Below are positions 14,705 to 22,668 of a stretch of 25,826 bases of DNA, one piece after another. The position numbers and the translations under genes are program-made. The stretch is taken from positions 1-25,826 of the forward strand of contig CAYPOY010000030.1 in NCBI GenBank assembly GCA_964412395.1, written 5' to 3'. The notes under the pieces are model-generated. The model did no database searches and had not been told where the DNA came from. It was given only the letters and a program-made list of their open reading frames with translations. The DNA comes from CAYPOY01 sp964412395. Its GTDB lineage: Bacteria > Chloroflexota > Anaerolineae > B4-G1. How positions within the stretch are numbered: the first letter of the stretch is position 1; the number at the start of each line of letters is the position of its first letter.

Positions 14705-16063
14705 ATGGACCTGTTTGAGCACAGCCGGCAGGAGCAAATCCGCCGCGAAGCGCCACTGGCGGCGCGCATGCGCCCCCGCACCCTGGGCGAGTTCGTCGGC
14801 CAGGAACACATCGTCGGCAAGGGGCGGTTGCTGCGCCGCGCCATCGAAGCCGACCGCTTGTTCTCCTCGCTGATCTTTTGGGGACCGCCGGGCACCGGCA
14901 AGACGACGCTGGCGATGATCGTCGCCAATACAACCGCCAGCCACTTCGAGACTATCAGCGCTGTGCTGGCGGGCGTGGCCGACCTGCGGCGCATCATCAG
15001 GGGAGCCAAGGAACGGCGCGGGATGTACGGGCGGCGCACGATCCTGCTCGTAGACGAGATCCACCGTTGGAACCGGGCCCAGCAGGACGCATTGTTGCCC
15101 CATGTCGAGGATGGCACCGTCGTGCTCATCGGCGCGACGACAGAGAACCCCTACTTCGAGGTCATCGCGCCCCTGGTGTCCCGTTCCCGCGTGTTCCAGT
15201 TTAAGCCGCTCGCCGATGACGAGGTGGTGACGATTCTGCGCCGCGCCCTGGCCGACTCCGAGTTTGGCTATGGTGCTCGCAACGTCCAACTCGACGATGA
15301 TGCGCTGGATCACCTGGTGTGCATCGCTGGCGGCGACGCTCGGGCCGCGCTCAACGCGCTGGAGTTGGCCGTGGAGAGCACGCCACCCGATGAAAACAGG
15401 AATGGCGTTGTCCACATCACGCTGGCTGTGGCCGAGGACTCGATCCAGCGGCGTGCGCTGCGCTACGACAAGACGGGCGACGAGCATTACGACACCATCT
15501 CCGCCTTCATCAAGTCGGTGCGCGGGAGCGATCCCGACGCGGCGCTTTACTGGCTGGCCAAGATGGTCGCCGCTGGCGAAGACCCCCGCTTCATCCTGCG
15601 TCGGCTCTACATCCTGGCGGCGGAGGACATCGGACTGGCCGATCCTGACGGAATCGTGGTCGTCAACGGTTGTGCCCAGGCCTTCGAATGGGTGGGGATG
15701 CCGGAGGGACAATATCACCTGGCGCTGGCGACGCTCTACCTGGCCACCGCGCCCAAGTCCAACTCGGCGGGGGCCTACTGGGGGGCGTTGGCGGAGATCG
15801 AGGAGCACGGGGCCGGGCCGGTGCCGCTCCACCTGCGCGACAAGAGCGATGTCTTCCACGGCGCGCTGCGCGAACACTACAAGCGCACGCTGGGCGAACA
15901 CGAGGGGTACAAGTATCCCCACGCCTACCCCAATGGGTGGGTGGAGCAGCGCTATCTGCCGGAGGGAGTCGAAGGCGGGTGGTTCCAGCCCAAAGGGCAC
16001 GGCTACGAGCGGAAGATCATCGAGCGGCTGAAGAAGTGGAAAAAAGTGAAACGTAAAACGTGA
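14705..16063 (+). CDS. rarA: Replication-associated recombination protein RarA (AAA+ ATPase)
   Basis: This 452-residue protein is a typical MgsA/RarA/WRNIP1 ATPase, acting at stalled replication forks. Signature features are PLAARMRPRTLGEFVGQEH, Walker A GPPGTGKTT, Walker B ILLVDEIHRWN, sensor IGATTENPYFEV and the arginine finger region SRSRVFQF. The C-terminal half has the family's tetramerisation domain with YDKTGDEHYDTISAFIKSVR and later YPNGWVEQRYLP. I chose the ATG at 14705 because MDLF is the usual N-terminus; a GTG at 14693 would add four residues. The ribosome binding site is weak (GAGTGG), suggesting coupling to the upstream membrane module. The final codons are part of a short direct repeat (GTGAAACGTAA twice, 14 bases apart) that leads into a hairpin. 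Confidence 0.95.
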   Translation: MDLFEHSRQEQIRREAPLAARMRPRTLGEFVGQEHIVGKGRLLRRAIEADRLFSSLIFWGPPGTGKTTLAMIVANTTASHFETISAVLAGVADLRRIIRGAKERRGMYGRRTILLVDEIHRWNRAQQDALLPHVEDGTVVLIGATTENPYFEVIAPLVSRSRVFQFKPLADDEVVTILRRALADSEFGYGARNVQLDDDALDHLVCIAGGDARAALNALELAVESTPPDENRNGVVHITLAVAEDSIQRRALRYDKTGDEHYDTISAFIKSVRGSDPDAALYWLAKMVAAGEDPRFILRRLYILAAEDIGLADPDGIVVVNGCAQAFEWVGMPEGQYHLALATLYLATAPKSNSAGAYWGALAEIEEHGAGPVPLHLRDKSDVFHGALREHYKRTLGEHEGYKYPHAYPNGWVEQRYLPEGVEGGWFQPKGHGYERKIIERLKKWKKVKRKT

Positions 16064-16092
16064 AACGTAATCTTTACGCCTTACGTTTTACG
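16052..16092. terminator. Bidirectional hairpin between rarA and selB
   Basis: CGTAAAACGT (16052-16061) and ACGTTTTACG (16083-16092) pair perfectly over 10 bp, with smaller internal pairing (CGTAA/TTACG). It lies at the convergent ends of rarA (stop 16061-16063) and selB (stop 16105-16107) and can serve both as a weak terminator. Confidence 0.5.
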
Positions 16093-16104
16093 CATTACGG
16101 CCAC

Positions 16105-18060
16105 CTACCGCAGCACCCGCGCGTCCCTCACGCGCTTCGTCACCCCCACCTCGTCCAGATGCTCCAGAAGCCCCTGCGCGTACTTGCGGCTGGCCCCAAA
16201 CATGTCACGTGTCTGAGCCAGGGTGATGTTCCCTGCCTGCTCGATGTGTGCGTGGATGCGAGCCACCATTTCCTCGTAAGTCTCGGGCAGGAACAGGACC
16301 TCCGGCGAGACTTGCACCAGGTCGCCCTGGTCTACCAACACGCTCAGCACTTCCTCCCCCACTGCGGCGACGCTTTCCTTGAATGAAGGAGTAGTATAGG
16401 GTTGGCGGTGGAAACGGGCCAACAGCGTGTTTACCCGCTGCTGCTGCTCGGGGTTGAAGCGCACGGTGTGGGATGGGAGCCGGACGGTAGCCCCTTCGTC
16501 TACGATTAACCCCTCAGCGGCGGCACGGGCTACTACCGCGTTGAAGACCTTTGTCTCCAGCCTGAGCCCGCTGCGCAGGGCCTCGCGGCCCATCCCTGCC
16601 CGCAAGGGGAACTTCTGATGGTAGGCGGAAAGTTCGCGAGAGATACGGCCAGTCAGGGTGGACCACCAGATGCCAGTGGCAAGCAACTGGTTGCTGGATG
16701 CTAGTTGCTGGATGCTGGATGCTGGATGCTGGATGCTGATCTGGGAGCCCAGAAGGATCACCTGGCCTTCGTCCAGCAGTTGGCGCAGGGCTTCCGGGGC
16801 GGTCTCGTCCAGGCCGCTGGCGGAGAGCAGTTCACGAGCGGGGGCGGAGCCACATCGTTCGAGGGCTTGTAGCAACATCTCGGCCGGGCTGCCCTGGGCC
16901 AACGTTTCCAGGCGGGCCAGCACCTCAGGGCGGAAGCGGCGGTGCTTGTGGCCCGGGTGAGGGTCCACGACAACGCCCCCGCCCACGGTCGCGGGGGGCG
17001 AGGGGACGCGGACGATGAAGCGGTCCCCTCTGACCAGTGGTACCGACTCCTGGAGTCGCAGTTGCGCCCAGCCAGATTGCCCCGGCGGCAGTTTGTCCTG
17101 GCCCAGGAGGCGCACGCGGGCCATGGTCTCAGCCGCGCCGGAGAAGAACTTGAGTTGTGCGTTGTGGCGCAACGGGCGCTGCGCCTGCCCTGAGCCTGGT
17201 CGAAGGGTGTCGGGCAGGTAGCGCAACCCCACGTCTACCAGCGCTGTGGGATGCAGCCAGCCGGGGGTAGTGACGACGTTGCCGCGCTTGAGGTCAGCCT
17301 TGCTGACGCCGCTGAGGTTCATCGCCACGCGGCTGCCTGGCACCGTTCGTTCGACCTTCTGCTTGTGCGTCTGTAAGCCACGCACGCGGGCCTTTAACCC
17401 TTGGGGCAATACCTCGACTTCTTGCCCCACCTCGAAACAGCCGTCGGTGAGGGTACCGGTGACAACGGTGCCGAAGCCGCTGATGGTGAAGACGCGGTCT
17501 ATAGGCAGCCGGGGCCGTCCCCGGTCACGGCGGGGTTCGACCTGGGAGAGCGTTTCCTGTAGCGCTACCAGCAATTCGTCCAGGCCCTGCCCGGTGCGGG
17601 CAGAGACGGGGACAATGGGAGCGCCCTCCAGCACCGTCCCCTCCAGCGTCTCGGACACGTCGGCAGCAACCAACTCAACCCACTCTCCACTTTCGTCTTC
17701 GCTTTCGGCCAGGTCCAGCTTAGTCAAGGCAACGACCCCTGTACTGATCCCCAACAGGTCAAGGATGGCCAGGTGTTCCCTGGTCTGTGGCATCACACCC
17801 TCGTCGGCGGCGACGACAAGGAGGGCGGCGTCAATGCCACCCACGCCTGCCAGCATATTCTCGATGAAGTCTCTGTGCCCAGGCACGTCCACGATGCCAA
17901 CCGGTTCACCGTTGGGAAGCGTGACCCAGGCAAAGCCCAGGTCTATCGTCATCTCCCGTTCCTTCTCCTCGCGGAGTCGGTCGGGGTCAATGCCGGTGAG
18001 GGCATGAACGAGGGTGGACTTACCGTGGTCTACGTGACCGGCAGTGCCAATGACGTGCAT
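16105..18060 (-). CDS. selB: Selenocysteine-specific elongation factor SelB
   Basis: This 651-residue translation GTPase has GTAGHVDHGKST at residues 5-16, DVPGHRDF near 58, TKLD near 113 and VVTGTLTDG in domain 2. The long C-terminal part contains winged-helix repeats that in SelB bind the SECIS hairpin of selenoprotein mRNA. It delivers Sec-tRNA to the ribosome at UGA codons. Two stretches are foreign: around residues 285-292 a dispersed repeat unit (LRPGSGQAQRP), and near 441-457 a low-complexity run (SIQHPASSIQQLASS) from a tandem heptamer. Both lie in linkers, so the protein may still work. It begins 8 bases after a coiled-coil gene and is probably co-transcribed with it. No selA, selD or tRNA-Sec is in the window. 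Confidence 0.94.
   Translation of the reverse strand: MHVIGTAGHVDHGKSTLVHALTGIDPDRLREEKEREMTIDLGFAWVTLPNGEPVGIVDVPGHRDFIENMLAGVGGIDAALLVVAADEGVMPQTREHLAILDLLGISTGVVALTKLDLAESEDESGEWVELVAADVSETLEGTVLEGAPIVPVSARTGQGLDELLVALQETLSQVEPRRDRGRPRLPIDRVFTISGFGTVVTGTLTDGCFEVGQEVEVLPQGLKARVRGLQTHKQKVERTVPGSRVAMNLSGVSKADLKRGNVVTTPGWLHPTALVDVGLRYLPDTLRPGSGQAQRPLRHNAQLKFFSGAAETMARVRLLGQDKLPPGQSGWAQLRLQESVPLVRGDRFIVRVPSPPATVGGGVVVDPHPGHKHRRFRPEVLARLETLAQGSPAEMLLQALERCGSAPARELLSASGLDETAPEALRQLLDEGQVILLGSQISIQHPASSIQQLASSNQLLATGIWWSTLTGRISRELSAYHQKFPLRAGMGREALRSGLRLETKVFNAVVARAAAEGLIVDEGATVRLPSHTVRFNPEQQQRVNTLLARFHRQPYTTPSFKESVAAVGEEVLSVLVDQGDLVQVSPEVLFLPETYEEMVARIHAHIEQAGNITLAQTRDMFGASRKYAQGLLEHLDEVGVTKRVRDARVLR
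16690..16740. repeat. Tandem heptamer repeat inside selB
   Basis: The unit GCTGGAT (or shifted forms) is repeated with period 7 from about 16704 to 16735, with imperfect copies before it (TTGCTGGATGCTAGTTGCTG). It is translated in selB as Ser/Ile/Gln/Ala-rich residues. Copy-number changes of one unit would shift the frame; changes in multiples of three would not. Confidence 0.75.
17184..17207. repeat. Dispersed repeat unit inside selB
   Basis: The segment beginning CCTGCCCTGAGCCTGG is the inverted relative of the unit at 3873-3896. It is read through as RPGSGQAQ in a linker of SelB. Confidence 0.6.
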
Positions 18061-18068
18061 ATCGCCTG

Positions 18069-19286
18069 CTACTCCTGCTGCTCGCTGCGCAGAATTGTCA
18101 GTTGTTCATCAACCGGTGAGGAGAAGGACTCATATAGGTCCTGAGCGGCCTTGAGTAGACTGGTGGCGTTGGCACGGCGGGTCTCCCAGAGGGTGTCCAG
18201 TTGAGCACGAAACAGCTTAATAATGGGCGGCAGCGAGTCTATGTGCTTCAGGAATTCAGCATTGGTCTGTTCTTGTCCTCGCCAGCGCTCTTCGATGATT
18301 ACCGCTCGTTTTTTCTGCTGCTTCAACCGCGCCGTCTGCCATTCTTCCCATCGTTGCTGGATTTGCTCCTCGGCCAGGCGCTGTCTTTCGGCCATCTCGT
18401 CCTGGCGCCTTTCTATGCGCACTTTGAACTTCTCAAGAGCACTGAGTGCCCGCTTGACCAGTTGCTGTTGCTCAACGAAGCCTTGCGTCTGCGCTCGTAC
18501 CCGCTCCAGTTCCTGAGCCACCTGCTCCCCCTGATCCAGATACTGTCTCATTTTCTGTTCGCGCTGGAAGTCGGAGATGCGCAGTTCTTCGATGGGTTGC
18601 TCGTACTTTTTTGTATCCTGGATGGCCTCTTCGATGCGGGCTCTTTGCTTCTGGAGGTTCTCCTCCAGGAGTGGAAACTTTGTGGCCAGGGCTTCGATTC
18701 GCCTGCGCAACTCCGGGATATCGCTCTCCACCTCGGTGATGCGCTGGTTATCAGCGCGCCGTTGCTCTTCCAGGAAGGTGACGGACTTTAAGCGATCGTC
18801 GGAGCGTTTGCTCAGGTCGGCTACGGCGACTTCCACGTGCTGGAGGGCTTCGCTCAACCGCTGATTCTCGGCCTGGCGGGCGTTCAAATCCTCGTCATAA
18901 CGGGGTAGAACGCGCAGTTCTTTCTCCAGCCGGTTCAGATTGACGGTTAGCGTCTTGTACTCCATCCGACGTAGCCGCTCGGACTCGGCACGTTCCTTTC
19001 GCCGTGTTTCTTCACGCTGATTCATCTGGAGAATCAGTTCGGTCTTGTAGTTCGAGACCATCTGCTCGAACTCAGCCACTCGAGATAGTACGCCGTGGAC
19101 GCCCGCTAATGAGGTTTGCAGTTCCTGGATCTGAGCCACCTGTTGAGCCAATTGCTGTTCTTGCCCCTGCACCCGTTCCTGCAATGCGGCAATTGTGGCT
19201 TTATCCTTGAGACGCTCGTCGTCCAGCCACTTGAGTGTCTGCATCGCCTGGGTCAGATCCATCGTCTGAGTCACGTTCATCGCCAT
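18069..19286 (-). CDS. Long coiled-coil protein of unknown function
   Basis: This 405-residue protein is almost entirely charged, with heptad-like patterns rich in Glu, Gln, Arg and Leu from about residue 15 to 390. It has no signal peptide or membrane segment, so it is probably a cytosolic rod-like protein. I do not recognise a family. The middle holds a breakpoint (ELRVLPRYDEDLNARQAENQ), and the C-terminal end has a less charged region (LPPIIKLFRAQLDTLWETRR). It could be a scaffold or chromosome- or division-associated filament; this is speculation. An ATG at 19286 (or 19280, MNVTQ) follows a GGGGGTG site, and an extended -10 promoter lies just upstream. selB begins 8 bases after its stop, suggesting a two-gene operon. 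Confidence 0.8.
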   Translation of the reverse strand: MAMNVTQTMDLTQAMQTLKWLDDERLKDKATIAALQERVQGQEQQLAQQVAQIQELQTSLAGVHGVLSRVAEFEQMVSNYKTELILQMNQREETRRKERAESERLRRMEYKTLTVNLNRLEKELRVLPRYDEDLNARQAENQRLSEALQHVEVAVADLSKRSDDRLKSVTFLEEQRRADNQRITEVESDIPELRRRIEALATKFPLLEENLQKQRARIEEAIQDTKKYEQPIEELRISDFQREQKMRQYLDQGEQVAQELERVRAQTQGFVEQQQLVKRALSALEKFKVRIERRQDEMAERQRLAEEQIQQRWEEWQTARLKQQKKRAVIIEERWRGQEQTNAEFLKHIDSLPPIIKLFRAQLDTLWETRRANATSLLKAAQDLYESFSSPVDEQLTILRSEQQE

Positions 19287-19318
19287 CGTTACACCCCCGG
19301 ATGAGTTTAGTGGTACTG

Positions 19319-19327
19319 ATTATAACA
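19319..19327 (-). promoter_or_regulatory. Extended -10 promoter of the coiled-coil/selB operon
   Basis: The minus strand reads TGTTATAAT (19327-19319), a perfect -10 hexamer with the TG extension and no good -35. The predicted start is near 19312, about 26 bases before the ATG at 19286. Confidence 0.65.
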
Positions 19328-19334
19328 TCATTCT

Positions 19335-19348
19335 ACCCCAATTGGGGT
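19335..19348. promoter_or_regulatory. 14-bp palindrome over the -35 region (possible operator)
   Basis: ACCCCAATTGGGGT is a perfect palindrome about 10-23 bases upstream of the -10 element, overlapping where a -35 would be. This is the right size and position for a dimeric regulator site. Nothing identifies the regulator. Confidence 0.45.
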
Positions 19349-19370
19349 GATTTAAGAACTCAAAATAGGA

Positions 19371-19436
19371 CACGGATAGTCACGGATCAGACGGATTTTC
19401 ACTGATTTCTCTGTGTTTATCCGTACAATCACGTTT
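19371..19436. repeat. Degenerate CACGGAT-type tandem repeat at the end of the RNA methyltransferase gene
   Basis: CACGGATAGT and CACGGATCAG are followed by related units (ACGGATTTTCACTGATTTC and a CTGTGTTTATCCG arm). The run covers the end of the RNA methyltransferase gene and resembles in style the array at 23463-23545. Confidence 0.6.
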
Positions 19437-20252
19437 CGGAACATTTTCATTTGACTTGACAGGGGGCTGCGCCTTTCCACGTGCTCTCTGCCGCACTGCC
19501 TCGAAGAGGATCACCGCCGTCGCCACTGCCGTGTTCAGCGACTCAACTCCCACGGCCATCTGGATGGAGACCCGCCCCTGCGCGAGCGCCCGAGCCCGCT
19601 CCCCTGCCCCGGTTGCCTCGCCTCCCACGATGAGTGCCACCGGTCGCGTCCAGTCCACCGCCGTGTAGAGCGTCTCGCCGCTGGCCGCTGCCATCCACAC
19701 GTCGCAGCCGGCCACCGCCTCGGCGATGGTCTCCCACCTGAGCGCCGCCACCGGGAGGCGCAGATGTGCTCCCGTTGCCGCCCGCACCACCTTGGGGTTG
19801 CTGGCATCCACCGTGCCAGGCGCCAGCAGCACCTGCTCCACCCCCACCGCGAGCGCCGTGCGCAGGATAGCGCCCAGGTTCCCCGAATCCCGCACGCGAT
19901 CGAGGATCAGCGTGAGAGTAGGATGCTCGGGGCGCGGGAGATTAGGGATAGGAAGCACGGCCAGGACGCCCTGGGGGGTCTCAGTGTCGGAGCAGGCGGC
20001 TATCACTGGCTTGCCCACAATGTAACAGGAAACGTTCATCTCGCAGAGCGTTTCCAACAGTCTGCCACCTCGCTCGTCTGCTTCTACTGGCTCGGTGTAG
20101 AAAACGTAAACGGGAGGAACGCCAGCACGAACAGCCTCCTCGACGAGCCGTACTCCCTCGAAGACAAAACGGTGTTCTCGCTGACGAACGCGCCGCCGGC
20201 CCTGCAACGCCCGCACGTATCTGACTTTATCGTTTTTCAGGCTGGTGATCAT
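19380..20252 (-). CDS. SpoU/TrmH family RNA 2'-O-methyltransferase
   Basis: This 290-residue protein has an N-terminal substrate-binding domain (ITSLKNDKVRYVRALQGRR, then FVFEGVRLVEEA) and the knotted SPOUT domain. Its three motifs are RDSGNLGAILRTA (about 127-139), ALIVGGEATGAGE and IQMAVGVESLNTAVATAVIL. Such enzymes methylate a ribose in rRNA or tRNA with SAM; the target position cannot be told from sequence, although the two-domain layout matches 23S rRNA enzymes of the RlmB/TsnR kind. The start ATG at 20252 has only a weak GGGG site. The last 20 or so residues (PKRDCTDKHREISENPSDP) are polar, non-conserved and encoded by a tandem repeat, so the original stop was probably lost to repeat insertion. 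Confidence 0.88.
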   Translation of the reverse strand: MITSLKNDKVRYVRALQGRRRVRQREHRFVFEGVRLVEEAVRAGVPPVYVFYTEPVEADERGGRLLETLCEMNVSCYIVGKPVIAACSDTETPQGVLAVLPIPNLPRPEHPTLTLILDRVRDSGNLGAILRTALAVGVEQVLLAPGTVDASNPKVVRAATGAHLRLPVAALRWETIAEAVAGCDVWMAAASGETLYTAVDWTRPVALIVGGEATGAGERARALAQGRVSIQMAVGVESLNTAVATAVILFEAVRQRARGKAQPPVKSNENVPKRDCTDKHREISENPSDP

Positions 20253-20265
20253 CCCCGATAGGCTA

Positions 20266-20293
20266 AAGGGCCGTAGGGTAACCCACGGCCCTT
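20266..20293 (-). terminator. Hairpin between the LysM gene and the RNA methyltransferase gene
   Basis: AAGGGCCGT (20266-20274) pairs with ACGGCCCTT (20285-20293), and GGG/CCC extends the stem inward. It sits about 40 bases beyond the LysM lipoprotein stop and 14 bases before the methyltransferase start. No strong T-run follows on the minus strand. Confidence 0.5.
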
Positions 20294-20329
20294 ATCTTTC
20301 AATCTCTCACAGATTTTCCACCGGCGCGA

Positions 20330-21031
20330 CTAATGCGGCGGGATACGCAAGACCTGCCCGACATAGATGCTGGATGTGTTGGCGATACCGTTGTATTGCG
20401 CCAGGTGCAGATAACTCATGTTATAACCCAGTGCAATGCGGAACAGATTGTCGCCGGGTTGTACCGTGTAGGTGGTCTCGCCCGTGGTCGGCGAGGGTGC
20501 CTGACCGCCTGGTGAGGGGATAGTCAACGCCTGCCCCACATAAATCAGGGTTGGGTTGGCAATGCTGTTGGCGCTGGCGATCGCCTCCACCGTAGTGGAG
20601 TAATGCAGTGCGATGCGAAACAGGTTCTCGCCCGGCTGGACTACGTGCGTAACCTGGCCTGTGGGAGACGACGTCGGAGTCGGCGCAGGGGTAGTGGAAA
20701 CCGGTGTGGTGAAGACCAGCGTAGGCTCGGGCGTGGCAGGCGCGGTTGTCGGGGCCGGGGCTGGGGTCGGTGTAGACGTGGGCGGCAGCGCGGTGGGCGT
20801 TTCGGCCGTCGAGGCTTCCCCTGCCATCTGGGTTGCCCGGGCCGACTCCGCGAGCGCTGTGGCCATCATATCGGGCGTTCCCTCCTCCGTCTGGACGGCC
20901 TCCGCACCGCTTGCTGGGGTCGTCGTCACATCGGGAGCCACTGACCTGTAGCAGCCAGTCACCAGGCCCAGTACAATCAACAGGCATATCGTGCTGAGGT
21001 ACAGAGAGGGACGGGGTTTCTTCACCTTCAT
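20330..21031 (-). CDS. LysM-domain lipoprotein
   Basis: This 233-residue protein has a basic N-terminus, a hydrophobic segment and a lipobox LVTGC (around residues 23-27), so it should be anchored in the membrane by a lipidated cysteine. A low-complexity spacer rich in Pro, Thr and Ala (about 35-125) is followed by two LysM domains: VVQPGENLFRIALHYSTTVE to LIYVGQALTIP, and TVQPGDNLFRIALGYNMSYL to SIYVGQVLRIP. LysM domains bind glycan chains such as peptidoglycan. I start at the ATG at 21031 because AAGGAGGT precedes it by six bases; an in-frame start at 21085 would lie upstream of that site and add a non-signal sequence. It has its own promoter at 21074-21102. Confidence 0.9.
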   Translation of the reverse strand: MKVKKPRPSLYLSTICLLIVLGLVTGCYRSVAPDVTTTPASGAEAVQTEEGTPDMMATALAESARATQMAGEASTAETPTALPPTSTPTPAPAPTTAPATPEPTLVFTTPVSTTPAPTPTSSPTGQVTHVVQPGENLFRIALHYSTTVEAIASANSIANPTLIYVGQALTIPSPGGQAPSPTTGETTYTVQPGDNLFRIALGYNMSYLHLAQYNGIANTSSIYVGQVLRIPPH

Positions 21032-21073
21032 GAGATTACCTCCTTCGTATGTGCAACGCGCTGTGCACTTTAC

Positions 21074-21102
21074 ATAGTACCACAATAATCCGGTGACGTC
21101 AA
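21074..21102 (-). promoter_or_regulatory. Promoter of the LysM lipoprotein gene
   Basis: On the minus strand TTGACG (21102-21097) and TACTAT (21079-21074) are 17 bases apart. The predicted start is near 21067, within a small inverted repeat (GTGCA/TGCAC, 21051-21068), giving a leader of about 36 bases. Confidence 0.7.
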
Positions 21103-21130
21103 GCAGTAAACGTGAAGCCGTGAAGCGAAG

Positions 21131-22459
21131 CTATCCACCTTCCTGAATGTGGAGATACTGCTCCAGGTAACGATAATCAGGCGTCAGTTTGCCCTGATAG
21201 ACGATGACTGCCCGCTTAATCTCCGGCGGCAGAGCCAGTTCCTCGAAGGGCACCGAGTAGTCGGCCTGCGCGACGGCAGGGACGTACTTCATCAACACGC
21301 CGCTGAAATATTCCGAGGCATCGCAGGGCAACTCGCTGGGCAGGATGTCCACGGCCAGCACAACCGGTCCCCACCCCTCAAACCCGTCAACCGCGCGATC
21401 CTCGGAGGGATCGTAGACGAAGACAGGGTCGCCGGGCTCGGTACATTTGACTGTACACTCGATGGCCCCCTCGATGTCGCAACTGACGTCGCCGATGACC
21501 CGCAGGCGTGGTGGCTCCGCCCCCCCATATAGTTGTTTCAGGTCCGCCTTCGTCACCAGCCGGGGATACTTCGCCTCCCAGTAGATACAGTTGACCAGCA
21601 GGGTCAGGTGGGGGAGGTAGGTGTGGAACGTAGAGCGGTACTTCTCGGGATGGTCATAATAGTCCTGCAGTTCGAAGCGATCCTCCGGGGAGATGGGCTC
21701 CACGGTGTGCTCTTCCTTGAACACCACTTTGTAGACAGCGTCGCGGGCATAGTCGCCGCTCTCGGCCACGGCAGCGACCTCCTGGGGTTCGATCTCCCGC
21801 CCCGGCAGCAATTCGATGATTTCGTCCGCTCCACGGAAAACGTTCCCATACCCGGCGAAGCCGCAGATGAGGGAGGTAATCGGCTCCAGCAGCCCCTCCC
21901 GCGTAATGCGTTCCCCGACCGCCGATACCGCTGCTTTCGCTTCGGTCAGGCTCTCGTACTGGCGGGCCTGGTGCAGGTCGCTGAAGGGGTTGGGGATGCC
22001 CTCCCAGTTCAGCCGCTGCCCCAAGGCCCACAGTGTGTCAATCATTCCCGCCAACCCGGCATGACGACCGAAGAAGATCAGCCGTCGCCCTCGCTCATCG
22101 GTCACCTTCTCGTAATCAATCAATTGGCACCCCAGCTCCAACAGCGAAGAGAGCATAGGCATGTTGTACGGCTGGCCTTTGATAACGTGAGCGAAGAATA
22201 CATAGGTGTGGCCTGGATGGAGGAAATGGGCAGGGATCTCCTTGATGGCGAACACGACCGGGCAGGAGGAGAGGTCCTCCTCGACTCGAGCGCCGGCCTG
22301 CGCGAACTCCTCGTCGCGGAAGACGCGGATCTCCGACGGCTGTACCCACACCTCGATGCTGTGCTCTTCCCGCAGTTGACGCACGTGTTCCGGGATGATG
22401 GGTACGCGGCGCTCCCATACGCTCTTGTCTTCACGGCGAATTCCAATACGCATGTTCAT
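21131..22459 (-). CDS. Lysine-ketoglutarate reductase/saccharopine dehydrogenase-like protein
   Basis: This 442-residue protein begins with the alanine-dehydrogenase/PNT-type N-terminal domain (IGIRREDKSVWERRVPIIPE, residues 4-23), as in the N-terminal half of the bifunctional lysine-degradation enzyme (LKR/SDH, AASS). Supporting segments are YVFFAHVIKGQPYNMPML, FFGRHAGLAGMIDTLWALGQ and the C-terminal GDVSCDIEGAIECT. In that family the enzyme condenses lysine with 2-oxoglutarate using NAD(P)H, or runs the reverse direction. No obvious classical GxGxxG is present, and bacterial members of this length are often of unproven activity. ATG at 22459 has AGGAGG five bases upstream. It is transcribed from a distant promoter (22669-22696), leaving a 200-base leader. 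Confidence 0.8.
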   Translation of the reverse strand: MNMRIGIRREDKSVWERRVPIIPEHVRQLREEHSIEVWVQPSEIRVFRDEEFAQAGARVEEDLSSCPVVFAIKEIPAHFLHPGHTYVFFAHVIKGQPYNMPMLSSLLELGCQLIDYEKVTDERGRRLIFFGRHAGLAGMIDTLWALGQRLNWEGIPNPFSDLHQARQYESLTEAKAAVSAVGERITREGLLEPITSLICGFAGYGNVFRGADEIIELLPGREIEPQEVAAVAESGDYARDAVYKVVFKEEHTVEPISPEDRFELQDYYDHPEKYRSTFHTYLPHLTLLVNCIYWEAKYPRLVTKADLKQLYGGAEPPRLRVIGDVSCDIEGAIECTVKCTEPGDPVFVYDPSEDRAVDGFEGWGPVVLAVDILPSELPCDASEYFSGVLMKYVPAVAQADYSVPFEELALPPEIKRAVIVYQGKLTPDYRYLEQYLHIQEGG

Positions 22460-22662
22460 CTTTTCCTCCTGGATTTGGATTGCTCCTGAACTATCGCGCT
22501 ACTCTTTCGGGACCATCTCCACGGCGCGAGTGAAGGCTCCGTGGGCCACTGCCAGCGCATATTCCTGATAGCACACAGAACGACTCCAACTCGGTTTGTA
22601 GATACGGGATGTGTGAGGCGTATTGCATATTGCGTGTTGTGTGAGGAGCTAGCTCACGTCCA
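22460..22662 (-). other. Long 5' leader of the saccharopine-dehydrogenase-like gene
   Basis: About 200 bases separate the predicted start from the ATG. The leader contains pairing such as CCACGG/CCGTGG (about 22516-22541) and a short frame ending at 22499-22501 whose last residues (QEYALAVAHGAFTRAVEMVP) look protein-like. It may be a gene remnant, a leader peptide or a regulatory RNA; I could not match it to a known riboswitch. Confidence 0.35.
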
Positions 22663-22668
22663 GAGGAA

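Noticed and set aside
14525..16000. 491-residue minus-strand frame opposite rarA
   Set aside because: No domain features; it is the mirror of a clear AAA+ ATPase and of the end of the NuoN-like gene.
16683..16740. CRISPR-like or satellite array
   Set aside because: The period is only 7 bases with no spacers, and it is inside selB.
22460..22662. Lysine riboswitch in the leader of the saccharopine-dehydrogenase-like gene
   Set aside because: I looked for the conserved lysine-riboswitch core and could not find it in either strand.
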